From assembly GCF_044005705.1 (NCBI RefSeq), contig NZ_JBIPKE010000017.1, positions 503,203 through 567,202 of the forward strand: a stretch of 64,000 nt of DNA. Reading direction: 5' to 3'. A program made the translations under genes and the position numbers. Origin of the DNA: Marinoscillum luteum. GTDB lineage: Bacteria > Bacteroidota > Bacteroidia > Cytophagales > Cyclobacteriaceae. Position 1 is the first letter of the stretch; every line of letters starts with the position of its first letter. Below the pieces are notes generated by a model. The model was not told the origin of the DNA, did no database searches, and saw nothing but the letters and a program-made list of their open reading frames with translations. Below are positions 1-9,993 of this stretch, piece by piece.

Positions 1-1739
1 CCAATATTGGCTTTTGCCAGTGCGGGAGCGTCGTTTACCCCGTCGCCCGTCATGGCCACAAATGCGCCTTCACTTTGGAGTTTTTCTACCAATTCTGATT
101 TTTGGTGGGGGAGTACCTGACTATAATATCCATCCAAACCGAGTTGGTCGGATACGGATTTGGCCGTTTGCTCATTGTCACCTGTGGCCATCAATACCTT
201 GATTCCCTTATCCTTTAGTGTTTTGATAGCGGAAGCGCTTTCTTTTCTAATTTGATCAGCCAAAGCGATAAAACCTATCAGTTCTTCTCCTTTGAGTACA
301 AATACGACGGTTTCCACAGCTTCTGTAAATGCATTTTCGGGGAGGTCTTTGCCTTGTTCTTTCAGATATCCTGGGCTCACAATGCTATAAAGATCCCCAT
401 TGATCTCCCCAGAGACACCTTTGCCTTTCTCAGCTTGAAAATTCTTTATTTCCGAAAGCTCCAGCTTTTCTTTTTTGGCCGCAGCTACTATGCCCCGAGC
501 GATCGGGTGTTCAGAGTTTTGTTCAATGGCGGCAGCCATTTTCAGTAGGTCATTTTTTGAAATTCCACCTTTGAGGGTCGTTACCCGATTGACTCCAAAA
601 TTGCCCTCTGTCAGCGTGCCGGTCTTGTCGAAAACCACCGTAGAAATTTTCCGACTGTTCTCAAAAGCTGTTCGGTTGCGTATGAGCAGCCCATTTTTGG
701 CTGATAAGGCAGTGGAAATCGATACTACTAATGGTATAGCCAGTCCCAGTGCATGCGGACAGGTGATGATCATCACAGTGACCATCCGCTCCAGTGCAAA
801 ATCCATGTTTTGACTGCTGAAGAATGCCCAGGCCACAAAGGTGATAACGCCAACACCCAGAGCGATGTACGCCAGCCAACCTGCTGCTTTGTCGGCCAGA
901 TTTTGAGTCTTCGATTTGGTTTGCTGGGCCTCTTCTACCAGCTTGATCACCTTATTGAGGTAGCTGTCAGCCCCGGAAGAGGTCACCTCTATTTTGAGGC
1001 TACCATCCCCATTGATGGCTCCACCTATCACCTCATCACCCTTGGACTTAGCCACTGGCTTGCTCTCCCCCGTCAGAGCGCTTTCGTTGAGTTCACTCTC
1101 ACCTTCTATAATTTTTCCATCAGCTGGGGCTTTTTCTCCTGGCTTCACCAGTATGATGTCTCCCTTTTTTAGCGTGTCTATTTTTACGTCTGAGAGATTT
1201 TCTCCTTCTATCTTATGGGCCACTGAGGGCATCAGTGCTGCTAGCTTTTCTAAGGCCCGGGATGCGCCCATGATGGAGCGCATTTCCAGCCAGTGCCCAA
1301 GGAGCATGATGTCTATCAGGGTGACTAGCTCCCAATAGAATACTTTGCCATCCAAGCCAACAACTACAGCCGTACTGTAGATCCAGGCCACGGAAATGGC
1401 GATTCCGATCAATGTCATCATGCCTGGGCCTCCACTTGAGAGCTCATCTTTGAGCCCCTTGAGAAAAGGCCAGCCACCGTAAATGAAAATCACAGTGGCT
1501 AATCCTCCGGCAGCGTAGGACATTCCAGGAAAGGAGAGCTCCAACCCAAAAAAACCTTGAATCATCTGGGAAAACAGCAGTACCGGGACAGACAGAGCGG
1601 TATTAACGTAAAAACGCTTTTTGAAGTCGGTGATCATGTGGGCATGATGATCATGGTGATCCTCATGCCCATTACTTGATCTGTGATCAGGTTCTGAATG
1701 GTCGTGATGAGACGCTTGATGATGTTCGTGATTATTCAT
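1..1739 (-). CDS. copB: Heavy-metal P1B-type ATPase, CopB-like (3' end cut by window edge)
   Basis: ATP-driven copper/silver efflux pump of the inner membrane. Translation from the ATG at 1739 begins with a His-rich tail (about 15 His in the first 34 residues), a metal-binding feature of CopB pumps. It then shows membrane segments, the A-domain TGES, the ion-channel motif CPH (residues 327-329), the phosphorylation motif DKTGT (Asp371) and the hinge GDGVNDAP just before the window edge. CPH rather than CPC points to the CopB branch, usually linked to Cu(II) or Ag. About 579 residues are present; the last two membrane helices lie outside. It starts the copper block read on this strand, 23 bp downstream of a DUF3347 lipoprotein gene. 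Family assignment is firm; exact metal preference is inferred. Confidence 0.93.
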   Translation of the reverse strand, partial: MNNHEHHQASHHDHSEPDHRSSNGHEDHHDHHAHMITDFKKRFYVNTALSVPVLLFSQMIQGFFGLELSFPGMSYAAGGLATVIFIYGGWPFLKGLKDELSSGGPGMMTLIGIAISVAWIYSTAVVVGLDGKVFYWELVTLIDIMLLGHWLEMRSIMGASRALEKLAALMPSVAHKIEGENLSDVKIDTLKKGDIILVKPGEKAPADGKIIEGESELNESALTGESKPVAKSKGDEVIGGAINGDGSLKIEVTSSGADSYLNKVIKLVEEAQQTKSKTQNLADKAAGWLAYIALGVGVITFVAWAFFSSQNMDFALERMVTVMIITCPHALGLAIPLVVSISTALSAKNGLLIRNRTAFENSRKISTVVFDKTGTLTEGNFGVNRVTTLKGGISKNDLLKMAAAIEQNSEHPIARGIVAAAKKEKLELSEIKNFQAEKGKGVSGEINGDLYSIVSPGYLKEQGKDLPENAFTEAVETVVFVLKGEELIGFIALADQIRKESASAIKTLKDKGIKVLMATGDNEQTAKSVSDQLGLDGYYSQVLPHQKSELVEKLQSEGAFVAMTGDGVNDAPALAKANI

Positions 1740-1761
1740 GGGCTTATGGGTTTAGTGGTTC

Positions 1762-2250
1762 TTAAAGTTTTTCAGTCACTCGCCCGCACTTCAGCATCAT
1801 GTCGCCATAGTATGGGTTTCTGATTTCCTCTGAGAGGCTGAGCCAGCTACCGCCCTCACCGCCAAAGGCCATCGGACAGAACTGGACAAAAATCCCCTGA
1901 CTGGTTCCCTTGGCTTTTAGCTCGGCTATGAGCTTGCTGGTGACTTCCTTGAACGCCTTTCGCTGGGCACTTAGGTCACCAGAAGCTGCAATTTGATTAG
2001 TCATGTCTATGATCTCTGAGTTCATTTTCTGATCCTTTAGAGAAACTGACAGGGTTTTGGCGGCGGCTTTGGCCAAATCCGCATTGGATTGCACCAGGGC
2101 ATCTTTTAGCGCTACATAATCCGAAATCAGATCAGGTTGCGTTTGTTCAGAAGCCGTAACAGCACGGTCAGCTTCATTGTTTTTGGGTGAGGCGCAGGCC
2201 AGTAAAAAAGCTGATAGCAAAAGGGTGGTCATCATCGTTTTCATGTTCAA
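1762..2250 (-). CDS. DUF3347 lipoprotein of the copper efflux locus
   Basis: A 162-residue exported lipoprotein: N-terminal hydrophobic segment ending in LLAC (lipobox Cys near residue 19), then a helical region and a C-terminal motif VQFCPMAFG...GSWLSLSEEIRNPYYGD...CG. The same motif forms the C-terminus of the CusB-like adaptor encoded just upstream, so one domain exists both fused and free in this operon. The Cys-Pro-Met and the final Cys-Gly could bind soft metal ions; that is inference. It lies between the adaptor gene (44 bp away) and the CopB ATPase gene. Its role is unknown; a periplasmic metal chaperone or a partner of the adaptor is the simplest reading. Confidence 0.85.
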   Translation of the reverse strand: MNMKTMMTTLLLSAFLLACASPKNNEADRAVTASEQTQPDLISDYVALKDALVQSNADLAKAAAKTLSVSLKDQKMNSEIIDMTNQIAASGDLSAQRKAFKEVTSKLIAELKAKGTSQGIFVQFCPMAFGGEGGSWLSLSEEIRNPYYGDMMLKCGRVTEKL

Positions 2251-2294
2251 TTTGATTTTTGGTTATACAATTGTTTGTTCCTAGTTAAGTATGA

Positions 2295-4049
2295 TCAAAG
2301 TACTTCTTCTACATTCCCACAGGTGAGCATGGCTTCTCCGAAATAGGGGTTTCTAATATCCTGTTCCAAACTAAGCCAGATGGCGCCTTGGTTATTATCT
2401 GCCATCGGGCAAAACTGAACGTAGACTGATTCATTTGTCGGTTTAAATTCCCTGGTCAGCTCCAGTAGCGAACCAGAGAGGTGTATAAAGTGATTTCTGG
2501 CTTCTGCAATGCTTTGGGACTGTGCCATCAGATCAGCGGAAGTTGTAAGTGCCTTACTTTGACTCATCCAGAGCTGATAGTCTGACCCTTTGAATACGGA
2601 CATATCTACATTGGAAATTTCCTTGATAAAGGCCTGTGCCATGGCCCTGGCTTCTGACAGGTTGTCTTCTACCAATGTGTTTTTGATCATGATATATTGA
2701 GCTAAAAGTGGCTTTAGATCGGTCATGACTTTTGCGGAATTGGGCTGCGAAACCGGGGAGTTGGTGGCAGGGATAGAGCCATGATGATGGCCCGACATAC
2801 CAGCTCCACCTTCAGGACTCATCATGCTCGGTTTGCCGGCCAGCTGAGCCGCTGCATCTATGGAAAAAGCGCCATTAACCGCGATCTCTTCTCCCTCGCT
2901 CAGACCCTGCTCGATTACATAACTTTCTCCCAAAGAGGGCCCCAGAGTGACTTCACGCATCCTGAAACTAACGGCATCTTCGGTAGCATCTTTCACATAA
3001 ACCACTGAACGCTTTCCGGTCCACATGACAGCTGATTTTGGAACAATCACGTTTGTTTCGTCACCGGGGAGTGAAGCTTCGATAACTCCTGAAGCGAACA
3101 TTTCAGGCTTTAGCCTGAGGTCTGAGTTGTTTACCTCTACCCGGGCTTTGACTACTCGGCTTTTTGGGTCGATTACAGGATCCAGAAAGGAGATCTTGCC
3201 TGTAAATGTTTCTCCCGGGAATGATGCTACGGTAAAATTGATGTGATTCCCCTTTTTTACCCATTGCATGTCGGATTCATAGACATCAAAGAGCAACCAA
3301 ACTTTGTCGAGCTTCGCGATTTCAAAAAGGATGTCTCCCATTTGAACATGATCACCTTGTGAGACATTTCTTTTCAATACATACCCTCCATGATGAGCGT
3401 TGATCTTCACCAGGGTGAGTGTCTGTTTTTTGGTTTCAATTTTTTCAATCTCAGTGGCGGAAATTTTCCAGTTTTCCAGTTTTTTTCTGGCACTCTGGTA
3501 TAGTTGAGGGTCCGTTTCCTTATTCTGATAGGCCATTTGTAACTCCTGCTGCGCGGTAACGAGTTCTGGAGAGTATACCTCAGCGAGGAGTTGTCCCTTT
3601 TGGATGAGTTCACCTGTGAAGTTGACATAGAGTTTTTCGATTCGCCCGTGAAAGTGAGCAGGTATTTTACTCAGCAGCGACTCATTTACCTGAACTTTTC
3701 CATTGAGGCGTATGGATTTGGTAGGAGCGGTATTTCCCACCATGGCCGTTTGTACATTAGCCAGGGCCATTGCGGTGGGGGACATGCGTACGGCCATTGG
3801 GTCAGCCTGGTTTTCATCATCATTTGCCAAGGGGATTAAATCCATACCGCAGATCGGGCAGGCACCAGGCTCATTTTGTCTGATCTGGGGGTGCATAGAG
3901 CAGGTCCAGATTCCTTGATCATCTATGCTATGTTCATGGGCATCGGATATCGGAGCAGAGGATGAGGGTTTAATCATCCAACCAATGATCCCACCCACGA
4001 TCAGGGTGAGAATAATTAGGAAATATTTATTTTGAAATATGTTTTTCAT
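2295..4049 (-). CDS. cusB: CusB-like RND periplasmic adaptor with heavy-metal-binding domain and C-terminal DUF3347
   Basis: Membrane-fusion protein linking a CusA-type pump to its TolC-type channel. The 584 residues show an N-terminal membrane anchor (about 9-27), a small heavy-metal-binding domain at 48-74 (WTCSMHPQ...ACPICGMDLIPL), the lipoyl/barrel-sandwich and beta-barrel regions typical of HlyD/CusB adaptors, a linker rich in Met and His near 410-425 (MSGHHHGS), and a C-terminal DUF3347 domain from about 430 with CPMAD and a final CG. The added C-terminal domain makes it longer than E. coli CusB (about 400 residues). It sits 12 bp downstream of the TolC-like gene, in one operon with cusA. 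Confidence 0.93.
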   Translation of the reverse strand: MKNIFQNKYFLIILTLIVGGIIGWMIKPSSSAPISDAHEHSIDDQGIWTCSMHPQIRQNEPGACPICGMDLIPLANDDENQADPMAVRMSPTAMALANVQTAMVGNTAPTKSIRLNGKVQVNESLLSKIPAHFHGRIEKLYVNFTGELIQKGQLLAEVYSPELVTAQQELQMAYQNKETDPQLYQSARKKLENWKISATEIEKIETKKQTLTLVKINAHHGGYVLKRNVSQGDHVQMGDILFEIAKLDKVWLLFDVYESDMQWVKKGNHINFTVASFPGETFTGKISFLDPVIDPKSRVVKARVEVNNSDLRLKPEMFASGVIEASLPGDETNVIVPKSAVMWTGKRSVVYVKDATEDAVSFRMREVTLGPSLGESYVIEQGLSEGEEIAVNGAFSIDAAAQLAGKPSMMSPEGGAGMSGHHHGSIPATNSPVSQPNSAKVMTDLKPLLAQYIMIKNTLVEDNLSEARAMAQAFIKEISNVDMSVFKGSDYQLWMSQSKALTTSADLMAQSQSIAEARNHFIHLSGSLLELTREFKPTNESVYVQFCPMADNNQGAIWLSLEQDIRNPYFGEAMLTCGNVEEVL

Positions 4050-4061
4050 CGTTTTGGTGTT

Positions 4062-5399
4062 TTAGAGGCTACCTGCCAGGAGGTAGTTGATGTTTTCATT
4101 GATCACATGGAGTCTTGTCTCAGCTTTTACCTGTTTCATTTGATAGGTTAGGAGCTGCATTTGGATCCTCAAAAGCTCGTCCAGGTCCTGACCGGAGTTG
4201 CTAAAGGCGGTAAGCATGAGTTGCTGTATTTTCTCTGTTTCGATAGTTTGAATCCCGTAGAGGTGTATCAGTTCGTTTTCTCTTTGGGCTTCATAGATGA
4301 GCTGCTCATATTGTGAGGTCAGGTCATTTTGCGTAGCCATGATGGCCTGCTGGTACCCCTCTACCTGGAGTTGTGTTTCTTTGATGGCGGAGGTGTATTT
4401 TTTTCGGAAAATCGGAATACTCATGGATACCATAGGCATCAGTGCGTCTTTACCACTATCTGGCACACTCATGTCTGTACGCTCTGAGATCATCACATAG
4501 TCAATGCCAGCTCCGATTTTCGGTAGGGACTGTTTCTGAATAGCCAGGGCTTGTTTTTCCCGCGAGTCTATTCTCTTGCCATATTCCCTCACCATAGGGT
4601 GATTGCACCAGTTCACCTCTTGCGGAAGGGTGGTCAGAGTAGGCGCCAATACCTGGTCTACCTCAATGGTCGCAGTGTCCTCACGATTCAGGAGACGATT
4701 GAATCCCACGGTCAGTGGCTTTTCTCGCCCTTGCATTAGGTCAAGCTCTGTCTCCATCTCTTGGATGAAAACCCCCAGGCGAAGTACATCTGCCAGACTT
4801 ATTTTTCCATTTTCGTATTGGGTGATGACCAGCTGTTTCCAGTCGTAGAGTACCCTTAGGTTTTTCTTTTGGATTACAATAAGCCTATCCAGTTCCACCA
4901 ACGGAAAATAAGCTTTGGCCACCTCAAACTTGATCCGGTATTGTGCATTCAAAAATTGCTCATAGGTGGCTTCTGCCTGCAGGGCTGTTGCATCTCCCTG
5001 AGCTTTTAAGGTGCCAAACCATGGAAACATCTGCGTTAATGAAAGCCTGGCACGCTGTGGCCCCAATCTGGTTTCTACTGGCGATATAAAATAGCCAATG
5101 GAAATCGTAGGGTCTGGTAAGCTATTGACCTGATTCACTTTCGTCATGGCTGCTTCAAATTCCTTGTATTTTGCCTGAAGCGATGGATTCTGTGCTAACG
5201 CCTGTTGTTGATAGCTCTGGAGCGCCTGTGCTTGTATGTTCACAGGAAGCAGCGCGAAGAGATAGCATATTGAAATCACCAGGGCGATCCGCAAATGGTT
5301 CCTTTTGATTTGTATCGGTGGTTTAACTATTTGGCCAAGCCTTTTGCTCAAATAGCCCGATTGGTAAGGAATTGTTGAATATTTATGTAACTGTGACAT
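4062..5399 (-). CDS. cusC: TolC-family outer-membrane efflux channel (CusC-like)
   Basis: Outer-membrane duct of the tripartite copper/silver exporter. The protein has a hydrophobic export segment, a mature start near AQALQSYQQQALAQNPSL, and the two long coiled-coil repeats of OEP/TolC proteins. I start it at the ATG at 5399 (445 residues). The frame stays open to 5483, but that start would overlap cusA by 62 bp and place 28 unlikely residues ahead of the signal sequence. Even from 5399 the n-region before the hydrophobic core is long (about 35 residues), which is slightly odd. It lies between cusA and cusB in a gapless operon. Confidence 0.9.
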   Translation of the reverse strand: MSQLHKYSTIPYQSGYLSKRLGQIVKPPIQIKRNHLRIALVISICYLFALLPVNIQAQALQSYQQQALAQNPSLQAKYKEFEAAMTKVNQVNSLPDPTISIGYFISPVETRLGPQRARLSLTQMFPWFGTLKAQGDATALQAEATYEQFLNAQYRIKFEVAKAYFPLVELDRLIVIQKKNLRVLYDWKQLVITQYENGKISLADVLRLGVFIQEMETELDLMQGREKPLTVGFNRLLNREDTATIEVDQVLAPTLTTLPQEVNWCNHPMVREYGKRIDSREKQALAIQKQSLPKIGAGIDYVMISERTDMSVPDSGKDALMPMVSMSIPIFRKKYTSAIKETQLQVEGYQQAIMATQNDLTSQYEQLIYEAQRENELIHLYGIQTIETEKIQQLMLTAFSNSGQDLDELLRIQMQLLTYQMKQVKAETRLHVINENINYLLAGSL

Positions 5400-5421
5400 T
5401 TCTTTAGTTTCTAAATGATCT

Positions 5422-8400
5422 CTATTTTGAGCCTCGTTTGATAACAGATTCTCTCCAAAAAGCCTGCAGCACTGGTACCACAAACATGGTCATGATCTGG
5501 ATGGTCATCCCTCCGAAGGTGGGGATGGCCATAGGCACCATAATATCTGAGCCCTTTCCTGTAGAGGAAAGCACCGGGAGCAACGCGATAATGGCAACAG
5601 CGGCCGTCATCATCGCTGGCCGAACTCGCTTTTTTCCGGCGATCAATACCGCTTCTCTGACTTCATTTATTGTTTTGGGCTTGCGTTCTTCAAAAACCTG
5701 ATGGATGTACGTGCCCATGATCACCCCATCGTCTGTGGCAATCCCAAACAGCGCGATAAAGCCCACCCAAACGGCTACACTCAGATTGATGGTATGCATC
5801 TGGAAGAGGTCACGCAGATTGGTGTCCGCAATGGAAAAGTTGAGGAACCAACCTTGTCCATATAGCCAGAGCATGATAAAGCCACCCGCAAAGGCCACAA
5901 ATACTCCAGAGAAGTGGATGGAGGAGGCAATGACGGTTTTGAATTGAAAGTAGAGCAACAGAAAAATAACCAGAAGACTGATGGGGATCACAATGGAAAG
6001 CCTTTTGATCGCCCGCACCTGGTTTTCATAACTACCGGAGAATTTGTAACTGATGCCTGCCGGTACTTTCAACTCTCCCGTATCTATTTTTTCCTGAATG
6101 GCCGCCTGAGCCTGATTCACCACCTCCAGTTCTGCAAAGTCATTTCTTTTGTCAAATAATACATAACCTACCAAAAAGGTGTCTTCGCTTTTGATCATCT
6201 GCGGCCCACGGACATATTCAAAGTCTACGACTTGACTAAGCGGAATCTGTGTTCCCGCAGAGGTGGGGAGGAGAATTCGCCCCAGAGATTCGGGATCGTC
6301 CCGGAGTTCTCTGGGATACCTGACCCGCACCGGAAAGCGCTCGCGGCCCTCCACCGTGGAAGTGATTTTCATGCCTCCAATGGCCGTTTCTATCGTTTGC
6401 TGCACGTCTTCTATACTCAATCCATGCCGTGCGATTTGATCTCGGTTGATATTGAGATGGAGATATGGTTTCCCTACTATCCGATCCGCAAATACAGCTT
6501 CAGCTTTTACCGATGGCACTTCTTTGAGGATGGTCTCCAGTTGAAAGCCAAAATCTTGTATGGTGGATAGATCGGGTCCATATACCTTGATGCCCATAGG
6601 TGCTCGCATTCCTGTCTGCAGCATGATTAATCGAGTCTCTATTGGCTGCAGCTTGGGCGCAGATGTCACCCCAGGGATTTTGGTAACACTTACGATTTCA
6701 TCCCAGATGTCGTCAGGAGATTTGATGTGTGTTCTCCAGTTTCTATAAAACTGACCATTGGAGTCTGGTATCAGTCGATCTTGAATGTTCGTCAGACCAT
6801 GTCTGCCCGATGGCAAGTTTGCCGTCAGTTGAATGGTGTCTTGCCCATCAAATATCCAGGCTTTGTTTTTATCAAGTCTCCATGCTGAAGGTTGATCGGG
6901 TTTTGTCTGGTCATTGTTTAGGATAAAATTTCCTTTAGAGTCTACTTTAAACCTCATCCTGCGTCCATTTTCGTCTACCAGATATTCGGGTTTGTAGTTG
7001 ATGATGTTTTCATACATAGACACCGGGGCAGGGTCAAGTGCTGATTCTGCCCGGCCGAGTTTACCCACAACCATATCCACTTCTGGTATTTGGCTTACCA
7101 GCATATCCAGTTGACCCACTACCCGACGGTTTTGCTCCAGACCGGCGTGCGGCATGGAGGTGGGCATGAGCAGATAGCTTCCTTCATTCAGAGCAGGCAT
7201 AAATTCAGACCCGATTCCAGGGAAAGTATGTGCTACCGATTGATAGGGTTTTGAGTTTCTGACAGAATCTCCCACAAAACCGAAAACACGATCAAACCCG
7301 AGCCAGATGACTACTCCCAGGAGGATGGTGAAAACGGGAAGCAGCAAAAATTTTCCCTTGTTGACCAGACACCATTGCAGGATGGGCTCATAGAAATATA
7401 CCACACCCATAAGGGCAGAGATAATCACCCCTATCAGTGCGACCACAAAGATGTAATTGATAATTATAGAAGTGCTGACTCCCAGGGGCATCCATTCTTC
7501 TGCCAGGAAAAAACTGGCAATAAACAGAGCCAATGCGAGGTTGATGTAGTCCGGGAACTTCTTGTAAGTTTCTGACCATTTCGGTTCCAAAATGTTATTG
7601 ATACCGACGAGACATAGCACGAGTGGTAGCCACAGCTGAAAATAGGCGGCCAAAATCATTCCGGCGGCTATGAATGAGTAGTTCCAGATATTGCGTACCT
7701 TCTTTTGGTCATACCGGATGCCAAAGATGAAATAGGCCAATGTAGGCAGTACCACCAACCCCAGAGCAAAGGAGCCCATGAGGGCATATGTTTTGGTGAA
7801 GGCCAGTGGCTTGAAAAGCTTGCCTTCGGCTGATTCCATGGCAAATACCGGCACAAAACTCACAATGGTGGTGGCCAAAGCCGTGGTAATGGCCGAGGCA
7901 ACTTCCACAGTGGCATCATAGATAACCTTGAGCAATTTCTTCCCAGTGGCACCATGATTTTCAGGTAGTTCCAGATGGCGGATGATGTTTTCTACGAAAA
8001 CTATCCCTACGTCCACCATTACGCCTATGGCAATGGCAATGCCAGAGAGGGCTACCACATTGGCGTCCACTCCGGTATAGCGCATGAGTATGAAAGTCAT
8101 CAATACTCCGACTGGAAGCAAACTGGAGATAATAATAGACGCTCGCAGATTCAGTAAAAGAATCAACACTACAATGATGCTGATCAATACCTCATGCGAA
8201 AGTGCTGTTTCCAGTGTGCCGATGGTTTCATGAATCAATTGGGTGCGGTCATAAAAAGGGACGATGGTGAGTTGACTTTCTGTGCCATCAGCCAGTGTTT
8301 TTTGAGGCAGCCCGGGAGCTATCTCCTTGATTTTTTCTTTGACCTTATTGATCACCTCCAGGGGGTTGGAGCCATATCTGGCCACTACTACTCCACCCAC

Positions 8401-9300
8401 CACTTCAGCTCCACCTTTGTCCAAAAGTCCTCTGCGTGCAGCAGGCCCCAGTGAGACTACAGCTATGTCCTTGATTTGTATGGGTACATTATCCTGAACA
8501 GAGACCACTGCCTTTTCTATATCAGATACGCTTTTGATGTACCCAAGTCCACGCACCAGGTATTCAGCCTGGTTGATTTCTATGGTTTTGGCACCCACAT
8601 CCCGATTGGATTTTTGCACGGCCTGCATGACCATGTGCAATGGGATGTTATAAGCTTTGAGAGCATCAGGGTTCACATCTATTTGATATTCTTGCACAAA
8701 CCCTCCGATGGAGGCCACCTCCGAGACACCGGATACAGCGTTCAGCCCATATTTAACATAAAAGTCCTGAGCGGTACGGATTTCATGTAGATCCCATCCA
8801 CCTGTAGGGTTTCCGTCCTTATCCCTACCTTCCAGGGTATACCAATAGACCTGACCAAGGGCTGTAGCATCTGGGCCCAGGGTAGGCTGCACCTGATCTG
8901 GAAGAAGTCCTGATGGTAGTGAGCTGAGTTTTTCAAGAATCCGGGACCGGGACCAATAGAACTCTATTTCTTCATCAAAGATGATGTTGATCATGGAAAA
9001 ACCGAAAATGGAGGAACTACGAATGGATTTCACCCCAGGAATACCTAGTAAATAGGTGGTGAGCGGGTACGAAATCTGATCTTCAATGTCCTGAGGGGAA
9101 CGTCCTGGCCATTGGGAAAAGACGATCTGCTGATTTTCCCCAATATCAGGTATGGCATCCACAGGCACCGGATCCTTTGGCAGTATGCCGGAGTCCCAGC
9201 TAAAGGGGGAAGTCACGATGCCCCATGCCACCAGTGTGATTAAAATGAGAACGGTGACCAAACGGTTCTCCAGAAAGTATTTGATAATTTTACTAAGCAC
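5422..9300 (-). CDS. cusA: CusA-like heavy-metal efflux RND permease
   Basis: Proton-driven inner-membrane pump of the HME-RND type. The 1,292 residues start with an RND N-terminal helix (LENRLVTVLILITL) and the conserved DPVPVDAIPDIGENQ segment. Membrane motif VMVDVGIVFVEN contains Asp430, and the second half has ATDDGVIMGTYIHQVFEER, both typical of CusA/CzcA pumps. It is about 240 residues longer than E. coli CusA. The extra length sits mainly in added membrane segments around 520-680 and in an insertion near 770-870 of the periplasmic part. Its end lies 22 bp before the chosen start of the TolC-like gene. Copper/silver is preferred over zinc/cobalt because of the neighbouring CopB and DUF3347 genes. 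Confidence 0.94.
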   Translation of the reverse strand: MLSKIIKYFLENRLVTVLILITLVAWGIVTSPFSWDSGILPKDPVPVDAIPDIGENQQIVFSQWPGRSPQDIEDQISYPLTTYLLGIPGVKSIRSSSIFGFSMINIIFDEEIEFYWSRSRILEKLSSLPSGLLPDQVQPTLGPDATALGQVYWYTLEGRDKDGNPTGGWDLHEIRTAQDFYVKYGLNAVSGVSEVASIGGFVQEYQIDVNPDALKAYNIPLHMVMQAVQKSNRDVGAKTIEINQAEYLVRGLGYIKSVSDIEKAVVSVQDNVPIQIKDIAVVSLGPAARRGLLDKGGAEVVGGVVVARYGSNPLEVINKVKEKIKEIAPGLPQKTLADGTESQLTIVPFYDRTQLIHETIGTLETALSHEVLISIIVVLILLLNLRASIIISSLLPVGVLMTFILMRYTGVDANVVALSGIAIAIGVMVDVGIVFVENIIRHLELPENHGATGKKLLKVIYDATVEVASAITTALATTIVSFVPVFAMESAEGKLFKPLAFTKTYALMGSFALGLVVLPTLAYFIFGIRYDQKKVRNIWNYSFIAAGMILAAYFQLWLPLVLCLVGINNILEPKWSETYKKFPDYINLALALFIASFFLAEEWMPLGVSTSIIINYIFVVALIGVIISALMGVVYFYEPILQWCLVNKGKFLLLPVFTILLGVVIWLGFDRVFGFVGDSVRNSKPYQSVAHTFPGIGSEFMPALNEGSYLLMPTSMPHAGLEQNRRVVGQLDMLVSQIPEVDMVVGKLGRAESALDPAPVSMYENIINYKPEYLVDENGRRMRFKVDSKGNFILNNDQTKPDQPSAWRLDKNKAWIFDGQDTIQLTANLPSGRHGLTNIQDRLIPDSNGQFYRNWRTHIKSPDDIWDEIVSVTKIPGVTSAPKLQPIETRLIMLQTGMRAPMGIKVYGPDLSTIQDFGFQLETILKEVPSVKAEAVFADRIVGKPYLHLNINRDQIARHGLSIEDVQQTIETAIGGMKITSTVEGRERFPVRVRYPRELRDDPESLGRILLPTSAGTQIPLSQVVDFEYVRGPQMIKSEDTFLVGYVLFDKRNDFAELEVVNQAQAAIQEKIDTGELKVPAGISYKFSGSYENQVRAIKRLSIVIPISLLVIFLLLYFQFKTVIASSIHFSGVFVAFAGGFIMLWLYGQGWFLNFSIADTNLRDLFQMHTINLSVAVWVGFIALFGIATDDGVIMGTYIHQVFEERKPKTINEVREAVLIAGKKRVRPAMMTAAVAIIALLPVLSSTGKGSDIMVPMAIPTFGGMTIQIMTMFVVPVLQAFWRESVIKRGSK

Positions 9301-9413
9301 GTCGATGATTTTTTGATGAATAATGTGGGCAGGGAGTCTTAACAGGAGTTAGACCCTATCCCATAGAAAATTCAAAGCCTAAGAGATTTCAGGCCAGTTC
9401 AGAATCAAAAAAA

Positions 9414-9827
9414 TCAAATGCGAAATACCTGATTCAGGAGGAAGATTTCCTGATCTGGTAATGAGGGAGAAGTATCTAAAATGAAGGTTTGTCCAGCTGC
9501 AGGTACGACAACCACGTGATACAAGATGAAGGCAAAAGCAGCTGTCGTCATCAGATCACCTGCAGTCACAGATACGTCAGGTTTGAATTGATTGTCTGTT
9601 TCTGCGGTCACGTACTGATTGTCACAGCATTCTGATTCTGAAAAATGCATGCCCTCGGAGTGGGTATCCATGTCCATCATGCCCATACCACAGTCCAGAT
9701 GCTCGTGGCCTAGCATCACTTCACTTTTCACAGCCATACCCATACAGAAGTGGGTGCCGTAAGTGAATCCTACATTGCTCAGGAGCAAAATAAGGGTAAG
9801 TGATATGGAAATAAGCTTTTTCAACAC
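9414..9827 (-). CDS. HYC_CC_PP-type small metal-linked exported protein
   Basis: A 137-residue protein with a signal peptide (LISISLTLILLLSNVGFTYG). After it come HFCMGMAV, a Met/His/Cys-rich stretch (CGMGMMDMDTHSEGMHF) and ECCDNQ, then a hydrophobic segment near 90-105 and a C-terminus with SPSLPDQ. This spacing of H-x-C, CC and a proline pair fits the family named HYC_CC_PP, small Bacteroidota proteins found next to copper pumps. The soft-ligand-rich centre suggests copper or silver binding in the periplasm. It is the first gene of the copper block, 113 bp upstream of cusA, and probably shares its promoter. Confidence 0.8.
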   Translation of the reverse strand: MLKKLISISLTLILLLSNVGFTYGTHFCMGMAVKSEVMLGHEHLDCGMGMMDMDTHSEGMHFSESECCDNQYVTAETDNQFKPDVSVTAGDLMTTAAFAFILYHVVVVPAAGQTFILDTSPSLPDQEIFLLNQVFRI

Positions 9828-9993
9828 TTCAAATATACGGAATTAGGCCAAAAGGGATTTATAGAATTACATCTGAGTGTTATACAATTCCTTTATTGAA
9901 AGCAGCTCACAAAGCAGTCAGCCATAAATTGGTTGCGCCTTTCCGCTGAGGTTATTTCAAAATTTACGAACGGATCACGTGAGCCATAAGTGC

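Noticed and set aside
5400..5483. Extended start of the TolC-like protein at 5483
   Set aside because: It would overlap cusA by 62 bp and put 28 extra residues before the signal sequence.
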